NCBI GenBank assembly: GCA_943787575.1
Contig: CALSMY010000014.1
Span: 1-64,000, forward strand
DNA length: 64,000 nucleotides
Direction of reading: 5' to 3'
Origin: an uncultured Opitutales bacterium
Lineage (GTDB): Bacteria; Verrucomicrobiota; Verrucomicrobiia; Opitutales; Seribacteraceae
In this document: positions 38,893-45,498 of the stretch, piece after piece
Numbering within the stretch: the first letter of the stretch is position 1
Layout of the letters: each line of letters opens with the position of its first letter
The notes under the pieces: generated by a model
Seen by the model: only the letters and a program-made list of their open reading frames with translations
Told to the model about the DNA's origin: nothing
The model's database searches: none
Translations under genes and position numbers: made by a program

Positions 38893-39348
38893 ATGACTAA
38901 AAAGAAAACAAATTCAGATTCTGAAGAAAGCATTCCAACCTTCTCAGAAGAAAGCGGGAACTTAGGAACCATTCGAATTAATCACAGTGTGGTTGCTGGC
39001 ATTGTAAGGCTTGCTACCCAATCGGTAAAAGGCGTTATTAATGTTGGCGGAGCAGGTGTAGTGGAAGGCTTGACTGATTTTTTCGCCAAAAAAGAATCGG
39101 AGCGCGGAGTATCGGTCACAGAAGGAGATGACGGAACTTATCAAATCGAAGTCCGAGTCGTTTTAAGGTTTGGAGTAGACCTTGCCAAAACAGGTGCCCT
39201 AATCCAAGAAGCGATTCGTGATCAAATCCTTTCAATGACTGGTAATCATGCATCTGTAATTGATGTCGTCATTGATGATATTAAACAAGAGAATCTAGAT
39301 CGGGATGAGGATGGTGAGGATACCTGGTCTGGCCCTGATTCCGAATAA
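38893..39348 (+). CDS. Asp23/Gls24 (YqhY-like) family protein
   Basis: 151 residues. The core is the Asp23/Gls24 fold: GNLGTIRINHSVVAGIVRLATQSVKGVINVGG, then EVRVVLRFGVDLAKTGALIQEAIRDQILSMTG. Ends acidic (DREDGEDTWS-like). In Bacillus subtilis the same family member YqhY lies directly after accB-accC and influences acetyl-CoA carboxylase activity; the identical order here suggests a conserved role in tuning fatty acid synthesis. That function is inferred from context, not visible in the sequence. The next gene starts 3 nt later. Confidence 0.82.
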   Translation: MTKKKTNSDSEESIPTFSEESGNLGTIRINHSVVAGIVRLATQSVKGVINVGGAGVVEGLTDFFAKKESERGVSVTEGDDGTYQIEVRVVLRFGVDLAKTGALIQEAIRDQILSMTGNHASVIDVVIDDIKQENLDRDEDGEDTWSGPDSE

Positions 39349-39351
39349 CTT

Positions 39352-39792
39352 GTGTCGATACTTATTCAGATTCAAGACTACCTGAGTCTTGATTCAAGTG
39401 AGGCAATTGCATCCCCTGTTTTTTGGTATTCACTTGCTGTAACCTTTATACTTTTTATCACATGGTGGTTTCTTAGACTTGGAAAGCCTGAACTCGTCTC
39501 AGTATTTTCCGACGAAGAAGGTGCTGTGCAAATTACTCCTCAAGCGTTGAGGGAATTGGTTCGCAAATCTTGTTCGAGCATTCCAGGAGTACATTCACCA
39601 GCTACCAAGATTTATAAAAAATCAAATGTAATTCGTCTATTAGTTCGTTTAAGGGTGGAACCGGATTGCAAGGTTAAGGAAGTTAGGTCTCAACTCCGAG
39701 AAAAACTAGAGCATGTAATGATTGAAAATTTAAACTTTTCCAATTTTGGCGGTGTCGATGTTATTATTCGTGGCTTTCAAGACCCTAAATAG
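39352..39792 (+). CDS. Small membrane-anchored Asp23-associated protein (AmaP-like)
   Basis: 146 residues: a short cytoplasmic N-terminus, one helix (ASPVFWYSLAVTFILFITWWFLRL, about 20-43), then a soluble domain (VQITPQALRELVRKSCSSIPGVHSPATKIYKKSNVIRLLVRLRVEPDCKVKEV) whose strand pattern resembles the Asp23 fold, as in AmaP anchors of Staphylococcus. Start is GTG 39352. It would anchor the Asp23 protein to the membrane near AccBC. This identification rests on layout and weak resemblance. Confidence 0.6.
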   Translation: MSILIQIQDYLSLDSSEAIASPVFWYSLAVTFILFITWWFLRLGKPELVSVFSDEEGAVQITPQALRELVRKSCSSIPGVHSPATKIYKKSNVIRLLVRLRVEPDCKVKEVRSQLREKLEHVMIENLNFSNFGGVDVIIRGFQDPK

Positions 39793-39824
39793 TTCAACAA
39801 TCCTATAGCAATATATGGCTGAGC

Positions 39825-40931
39825 TTATTTTTTCCCCGCTGCTTTAATTCTGCCTAGAACAGGTAATCCCAAGTCCAATTGGATTTCATTATTTCTAAGC
39901 ATAGCTCTCCATCCTTTTAGGCTAAGATTTGTCGATGCAGAAGCATCTATTAGTGCAGTCCCCATCGGCTTTTTGAGCAGAGGGGAGTATCCACCTGACA
40001 AAACCGATCCAACTTCATTTCCATTCGGGCATTTAATTACACATCCATGACGGGGAATTCTTCGATCATCTACCAAATAATGAATTACCCGCTGGGATGG
40101 ACCATTTTCTCTTTCAAAACTTAATGAATTTAAACCACAAAAGTTTTGTTTTTTCCAACCAACAACCCAGGAAAGACCGGCTTTGACCGGAGAAATTTCC
40201 GGAGAAAGTTCATGGCCGTGTAAAGGAAAGCCTGCTTCCAAGCGTAGACTATCACGGGCGGCAAGACCAACCCAGGGCACATGGAACTGCTCCATTGCAT
40301 CAGCCCAGATTTCCAACTCAGGTGGAGAACAATAAATTTCAAAGCCATCTTCTCCCGTATATCCTGATCTGGCCAAAATTGTTTTTTGCCCCATCCAATT
40401 ACCCTCAAGAAAGCTCATTTTGGTAAGTTTGCTTAAGTCCTGATCAATGATTTGACTGAGTATCTTTTCAGAAGATGGCCCTTGCAAAGCGAGCTGTCCA
40501 AATGAGGAAGTCAAATTGTGAACTGAGCAATTAAATCCCAATGAACGCTCTACCAAAGTGTTGTAATCATCCTCTACATTGGATGCATTAACACAGAGGA
40601 AAAAATGGTCATTCTTTAGACGATAAACTAAAAGGTCATCCAGTGTGCCTCCATGTTCGTTACAAAGAAGACTGTATTGTGCCTGCCCCACTGAGCATTT
40701 GTTCAAATCATTGGTAAGGGCGAAATTTAGAAATTCCAAGGACTGAGGACCAGAAACCTCAATTTCTCCCATGTGTGAAACATCAAACAATCCGACATTT
40801 TCTCTTACGCTTAAATGCTCATCTATTGAACTTCGGTATGAAACCGGCATATCCCAGCCTGCAAACGGAGTGAATTTCGCCCCGTTCTTCTTGTGACGAT
40901 TGTAAAGAGTGAGTTTTTTTAAGTCTGTCAT
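39825..40931 (-). CDS. gcvT: Glycine cleavage system T protein (aminomethyltransferase)
   Basis: 368 residues from ATG 40931 (MTDLKKLTLYNRHKKNGAKFTPFAGWDMPV); the longer track start adds a non-family leader. Transfers the aminomethyl carbon from the H protein to tetrahydrofolate. Motifs: VGLFDVSHMGEIEVSGPQ, GGTLDDLLVYRL with the FLCVNASN stretch, GPSSEKILSQI, LARSGYTGEDGFEIYCSP, LAARDSLRLEAGFPLHGHELS. gcvH and gcvP are not nearby, so it is a stand-alone gene. A conserved Arg and Asp pair of the folate site is within the quoted motifs. Convergent with the Asp23 gene cluster; no terminator evident. Confidence 0.95.
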   Translation of the reverse strand: MTDLKKLTLYNRHKKNGAKFTPFAGWDMPVSYRSSIDEHLSVRENVGLFDVSHMGEIEVSGPQSLEFLNFALTNDLNKCSVGQAQYSLLCNEHGGTLDDLLVYRLKNDHFFLCVNASNVEDDYNTLVERSLGFNCSVHNLTSSFGQLALQGPSSEKILSQIIDQDLSKLTKMSFLEGNWMGQKTILARSGYTGEDGFEIYCSPPELEIWADAMEQFHVPWVGLAARDSLRLEAGFPLHGHELSPEISPVKAGLSWVVGWKKQNFCGLNSLSFERENGPSQRVIHYLVDDRRIPRHGCVIKCPNGNEVGSVLSGGYSPLLKKPMGTALIDASASTNLSLKGWRAMLRNNEIQLDLGLPVLGRIKAAGKK

Positions 40932-41017
40932 TTTCAAAGCTTGCCAAATCCGGCAGATGAGTAGTTTGTAATAGGGATGAGCTACTGCTCTGTCAAAGTA
41001 CAAGAAATGATTTTTGA

Positions 41018-42076
41018 ATGGCTAGCCAGCTAGTAATTGCCGTAAGTTTGACTATCGGTGTTTCCGCCCTGTGCTCCATTCTCGAGGCGATGGTTCTCAG
41101 TGTAACAACTGCTGAAATTGAACAATTTAAAAAGAAAGCTCCCAAACGAGGAAGATTACTAGATCAGGCGAGGTTCGAGATTGAGGAAACAAGTGCGGCT
41201 ATCCTTAGCCTAAACACCATCGCAAATACACTCGGTGCTACACTTGCAGGCGGTTTGGCAGAGAAAACCTTTGGCGACGGTAGTAATTCGATTCTATTCT
41301 TTGCTGGAGGAATGACCTTGGGAATCTTATTTTTTTCCGAAATTCTGCCTAAGAACCTAGCCGTTAGTTATCGTGCCGAAATGCTTGCTTTTTTAATTCC
41401 TCCTCTTGTGGCTGTGCGATGGCTCATGACTCCATTTTCAAAGATCTGCAAGTTTACGATGCAGGCTATGGTTCCTCCCAAGAAAAAATCGAGTGATAAA
41501 GACGAAGAAGAAATAATCTTATTAGCTCGCAAAGGCGCAAAAGAAGGAACGCTCTCCAACGATGAAAGCGACTGGGTTACTAACGCACTGCGACTGGATG
41601 GTGTAAAGGTTAGCGAAATTATGACCCCTCGTACTGTCATGCTCGCATTAGATGAAAACTTGACGGTCGAAAAAGTCTTTCAAAATTATCCCAATGTCCC
41701 ATTTGCCAGGATTCCCATCTACTCTGATAATATTGACCATATTACCGGCGTGGTACGCCGACGAGATCTTCACAATGCAATGGTTGAGGAAAAGCCCCAA
41801 GCCTTACTAAGCAGTTTAGCCTTTAACCCGCTATTTGTTCCTGAAAATGCTGGTGCAGATAAAGCCTTAAGATTGTTACTCGGGGAGCATTCTCAACTTT
41901 CCATTGCTGTGGATGAATTCGGTTCGGTAGCTGGAGTTCTGGCAATGGAAGACATCATGGAAAGTATTTTGGGGCAAGAAATCTTTGAACATGATGATTT
42001 GGCAGTTGATATGCGCGAGTTGGCCAAACGTCGTCATGACGCTCAGTCCAATTTAGAGATAAAACCTAGCAACTAA
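41018..42076 (+). CDS. CNNM/CBS-domain transporter (HlyC/CorC family)
   Basis: 352 residues. N-terminal CNNM/DUF21 transmembrane domain with four helices (LVIAVSLTIGVSALCSILEAMVLSV, TSAAILSLNTIANTLGATLAGGLAE, ILFFAGGMTLGILFFSEILPKNLAV, AFLIPPLVAVRWLMTPFSKI), carrying the SILEA and SEILPK signatures of Mg transport. A CBS pair follows (VSEIMTPRTVMLALDENLTVEKV, and LSIAVDEFGSVAGVLAMEDIMESI). It lacks the C-terminal CorC domain common in this family. Likely divalent cation efflux; substrate not proven. lgt follows after 8 nt. Confidence 0.87.
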   Translation: MASQLVIAVSLTIGVSALCSILEAMVLSVTTAEIEQFKKKAPKRGRLLDQARFEIEETSAAILSLNTIANTLGATLAGGLAEKTFGDGSNSILFFAGGMTLGILFFSEILPKNLAVSYRAEMLAFLIPPLVAVRWLMTPFSKICKFTMQAMVPPKKKSSDKDEEEIILLARKGAKEGTLSNDESDWVTNALRLDGVKVSEIMTPRTVMLALDENLTVEKVFQNYPNVPFARIPIYSDNIDHITGVVRRRDLHNAMVEEKPQALLSSLAFNPLFVPENAGADKALRLLLGEHSQLSIAVDEFGSVAGVLAMEDIMESILGQEIFEHDDLAVDMRELAKRRHDAQSNLEIKPSN

Positions 42077-42084
42077 GATTAACT

Positions 42085-42924
42085 ATGGATTTTCTTGCTT
42101 CATTTTGGGTTCATGACCTCAGTCCCTTTTTATGGAAATTTCCTGATTCATGGGGAGACTGGGGACCGGGAGGATTAAGGTGGTATGGCTTGTCCTACCT
42201 AGCAGGTTTTATAACCGCCTATTTTCTTTTGCTTATTGCTTACCGAAAAAATCGTAGTCCCTATGATAAGGATCAAATTGTCAACCTGATGACTTTCCAA
42301 GTGTTAGGAGTATTGCTTGGAGGTAGAATCGGTTTTGCTCTTTTATATCGGACGGAAGAACTTGTTAACGATCCATTGATGTTACTTTATGTATGGCAAG
42401 GCGGCATGGCTAGTCATGGTGGATTTATTGGAGTCATATTGGCCACTTATTGGTATGCAAAGAAATCTCATCAATCTTTTTGGCCGGTGGCAGACTTAAT
42501 TGCATGCGTTGTCCCCCCCGGTCTCTTCTTTGGAAGATTGGCAAATTTTATAAACGGAGAACTTTGGGGAAGAGCAACAGATTGCTCATGGGGAGTTCTT
42601 TTTCCCAAAGCTCCAGATTTTTTAATGGGGATAGCTCGGCACCCATCTCAACTTTATGCAGCAGTTTTAGAAGGCCTTCTTGTATTCATCTTTGTTCAAT
42701 CAAGATTTTGGAAGTCTCAAGTTACTCAGAAAGTTCCCGGAAGGTTAGGAGGAGAGTTTTTAATCGCTTATGCTATTGCACGTATTTTAGGCGAATTTTT
42801 TCGCGAACCAGATGCCTCATTGATTTTGGGGATGTCGCGCGGGCAATTCTACTCTATTTTCCTTCTTATTGGAGGCTTTCTTGTAGTATTTCTCTCTGAA
42901 AAAAGAAACAAATCTTTAGCTTAA
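42085..42924 (+). CDS. lgt: Prolipoprotein diacylglyceryl transferase
   Basis: Lgt, 279 residues, seven-helix membrane enzyme that attaches diacylglycerol to lipobox cysteines; substrates in this window include the two small lipoproteins. Motifs: WGPGGLRWYGLSYLAGF, LGGRIGFALLYR, GGMASHGGFIGVILA (with the catalytic His), FFGRLANFINGELWGRATD, RHPSQLYAAVLEGLLVF and ARILGEFFREPD. Good match in order and length. Upstream of mreB by 114 nt. Confidence 0.95.
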   Translation: MDFLASFWVHDLSPFLWKFPDSWGDWGPGGLRWYGLSYLAGFITAYFLLLIAYRKNRSPYDKDQIVNLMTFQVLGVLLGGRIGFALLYRTEELVNDPLMLLYVWQGGMASHGGFIGVILATYWYAKKSHQSFWPVADLIACVVPPGLFFGRLANFINGELWGRATDCSWGVLFPKAPDFLMGIARHPSQLYAAVLEGLLVFIFVQSRFWKSQVTQKVPGRLGGEFLIAYAIARILGEFFREPDASLILGMSRGQFYSIFLLIGGFLVVFLSEKRNKSLA

Positions 42925-43038
42925 TTTGAGGCTGATCATTGCAAGTTTTCCCCAACTTATTAGCTATGTGAATGCTTTCTCTTTGACACCTGCAAGAAAA
43001 CCGAAAGAAATCATGGGTACTCTTTTGATAATAGACAC

Positions 43039-44079
43039 ATGATAAGCAACCTATTCGGCTTTCTTTCCAATGATATTGGAATAGACTTGGGCACGGCCAA
43101 CACCTTGGTTTTTGTCAAGGATCGTGGAATAGTGCTTCGTGAACCAAGTGTGGTCGCTCGCTACAAAACGAGTAAGAAAGTATGTGCAGTAGGTTCCGAA
43201 GCCAAACGTATGCTTGGTCGTACTCCCGGAACTATCGAAGCTTTGCGCCCCATGAAAGACGGTGTTATTGCTGACTTTGAAATATCCGAAGCCATGCTCC
43301 GATATTTCATCGAAAAGGTTGATAAACGAAAATTGGTTCCCCCGCGCGTTGTCATTGCTGTTCCCTCTGGTATCACTGCGGTTGAAAAACGAGCAGTGAA
43401 AGACTCTGCAATTAGAGCAGGAGCTCGGGAAGTTTTATTATTAGGTGAGCCCATGGCTGCATCTATTGGTGCTGGCCTCCCTATCCATGATGAATACGCA
43501 AACATGATTGTGGATATTGGTGGTGGAACAACCGAAGTTGCCATTATTTCAATTTCTGGGGTTTCCTTTCAACGAAGTATACGCGTTGGAGGAGATGAAT
43601 TAGATGAAGCCATAGTTGCCTACATGAAAAAAGCCTACGGTTTATTAATTGGTGAAAGAACTGCGGAAGAAATCAAGTTTTCCATTGCGTCAGCTTCACC
43701 GTTAGAATCAGGTGAGCTAAGTATGGATGTAAGAGGTAGAGATTCTACTGCGGGCTTGCCCAAAACCATTCATATCACTTCCCAGGAAATTCGAGAAGAA
43801 GCACTCAAGGAAGTGGTTCAACAAATTGTTGATTTAGTTAAAAATGCTCTGGATCGTTGCCAACCCGAACACTCCGCTGACCTGATCGATCGTGGGGTTG
43901 TACTGGCCGGTGGTGGTGCTCTTATTAGAGGATTGGATCAAGTTATCAGTGATGCAACTGGCTTAACTGTGATTCAGGCAGAAGACCCATTAAGTTGCGT
44001 GGCTAATGGCACAGGCGAATTCCTCAACCTGCTCGACTCCTTGAGTCGCGAACAGATTGATCGATTGGTAACCCAATAA
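43039..44079 (+). CDS. mreB: Rod shape-determining protein MreB
   Basis: Bacterial actin, 346 residues, cytoplasmic filament organising the elongasome. PHOSPHATE 1 [27 protein letters not shown] (about 12-38), [43 protein letters not shown]-type loop, PHOSPHATE 2 [19 protein letters not shown], and ADENOSINE [13 protein letters not shown]. All intact. mreC follows after 9 nt. The 114-nt gap upstream probably holds the operon promoter, but no convincing -35/-10 pair is visible. Confidence 0.96.
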   Translation: [346 protein letters not shown]

Positions 44080-44088
44080 CTTTTCACC

Positions 44089-44964
44089 TTGGCCGCTCCC
44101 AAGGACAGGCCCAAGTTTGGACCCTTTTTTATATTGGGTGTCTTTTTTGCTCTTTTTATCGGACTGCCATCTAGTTGGAAAATATTCACCCAATCAGCCT
44201 TTGATGAATTCCAGGCCCCCATTTGGGAAATTACTTCGAGAATATCAGATTTAAGTAACTACTGGGGGCACCAGGCTGATTCTAAAAAAACTCTTATCGC
44301 CAAAAACCGTGATCTTGCAAGAATTCGTGCAGATTGGACGGTTCACGAAAACAACAAAAAAAATTGGGAAAATGAAATATCCCGTCTTAAAGACCTAAGA
44401 TCACGCCTAGTTATCCTGCAAAAAGAGATCGGGATTGACCCTGAAGTTTCCTTCCAACCTATAATCGCTAGGGTTACCCACCGTAATCTCAGTTCATGGT
44501 GGCAAGAACTATCCTTACGAAAAGGAAGCAACCAAAAGATATCCCCTGGTATGGGTGTAGTTTTTTCTCATGGAATTGTTGGAAGAATTAAACGATCTGG
44601 GTTTAATTCCTCAAAAGTTGAGCTATGCACAAATCCAAATTTTCGAATCGTTGCCCACTTTCAAGGAGATGACAGACCGGTAACTTTTCAGGGTGACGGA
44701 ATCCTTCCCGGTGGTAAACCCATGGGCGTAGTCTTAGATGTGCCTCACGACATAACCATTGAAAAAGGCAAACCACTGTTTTTAAAAACATCTGCCCTGG
44801 GAGGTACCTTTCCAAGCGGCCTTCATATTGGAACAGTAAGAATGCTCGAGGAAAGTGGGGATGGACTATTTAAAAATGGTAAAGTTATCTTACATAAAGA
44901 CCTAGGAAAAGTCCCCGAAGTCTCAGTACTCAGACCTACTCCCCCTCAAGGAAAACAGGAATAA
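44089..44964 (+). CDS. mreC: Rod shape-determining protein MreC
   Basis: 291 residues: an N-terminal helix (GPFFILGVFFALFIGLPSSW, about 10-30), a coiled coil (SDLSNYWGHQADSKKTLIAKNRDLARIRADWTVHENN) and the periplasmic beta-barrel domain (PIIARVTHRNLSSWWQELSLRKGSNQKISPGMGVVFSHGIVGRI, then PGGKPMGVVLDVPHD). The start is TTG 44089, the only one compatible with the family N-terminus. mreD follows after 3 nt. Confidence 0.9.
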   Translation: MAAPKDRPKFGPFFILGVFFALFIGLPSSWKIFTQSAFDEFQAPIWEITSRISDLSNYWGHQADSKKTLIAKNRDLARIRADWTVHENNKKNWENEISRLKDLRSRLVILQKEIGIDPEVSFQPIIARVTHRNLSSWWQELSLRKGSNQKISPGMGVVFSHGIVGRIKRSGFNSSKVELCTNPNFRIVAHFQGDDRPVTFQGDGILPGGKPMGVVLDVPHDITIEKGKPLFLKTSALGGTFPSGLHIGTVRMLEESGDGLFKNGKVILHKDLGKVPEVSVLRPTPPQGKQE

Positions 44965-44967
44965 GAG

Positions 44968-45498
44968 ATGGCTTTAAACCGACTTTTGGGCGTACTTATC
45001 TTAGCCAACTTCATATTTATCGTAACCTTATCCTTATTTAATTCGGTAATTGGGAAGTGGGGCTTTTTTCTTTATCTGCCTGGCCTTTTTTTTATTCCAC
45101 ACTATCAACTACTTGGATTGAATCGTAGTTTGCCTGCTCTTTTTCTTAGTGGCCTAAGCTTCGATCTTTTTTTTAACCATACTCTTGGTTTCCATGCGTT
45201 TGCCATGTGCCTAATTTTTCTAATCGCCCGGGAATTTTTGCACTTAGGAAAGCAAAGCTCTATCCAAATTACTATTTTTCAGCTCATTGCCAACCTGATC
45301 ATGGCTATTCTATGGGCAATACTCTGCACCTCATTCCAACCAAGCCTTTCATCTTGGACATGGACACGTTTTTTGATCGAACTTCCACTATCTATGGTTT
45401 TTCTCATTCCACTTTCGCTATGGTTTTCTAGCTTTTGTAATAGTTTGATTATGAGAATAAAGCCCACATCCGAAGGACTTCCTTTGCTTAATAAATGA
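44968..45498 (+). CDS. mreD: Rod shape-determining protein MreD-like
   Basis: 176 residues, about five membrane helices: LLGVLILANFIFIVTLSLF, GFFLYLPGLFFIPHYQLLGL, LPALFLSGLSFDLFFNHTLG, LIANLIMAILWAILCTS and LPLSMVFLIPLSLWFSSFC. The LFLSGLSFDLFFNHTLGFHAF stretch matches the MreD family position. Assignment relies on location between mreC and mrdA and the helix layout; MreD sequences are poorly conserved. The stop overlaps mrdA by 4 nt. Confidence 0.78.
   Translation: MALNRLLGVLILANFIFIVTLSLFNSVIGKWGFFLYLPGLFFIPHYQLLGLNRSLPALFLSGLSFDLFFNHTLGFHAFAMCLIFLIAREFLHLGKQSSIQITIFQLIANLIMAILWAILCTSFQPSLSSWTWTRFLIELPLSMVFLIPLSLWFSSFCNSLIMRIKPTSEGLPLLNK

Noticed and set aside
42925-43038. Promoter for mreB with TTGACA near 42982 and GATAAT near 43025
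   Set aside because: The hexamers are about 37 nt apart, too far for a sigma70 promoter, and no other pair fits well.
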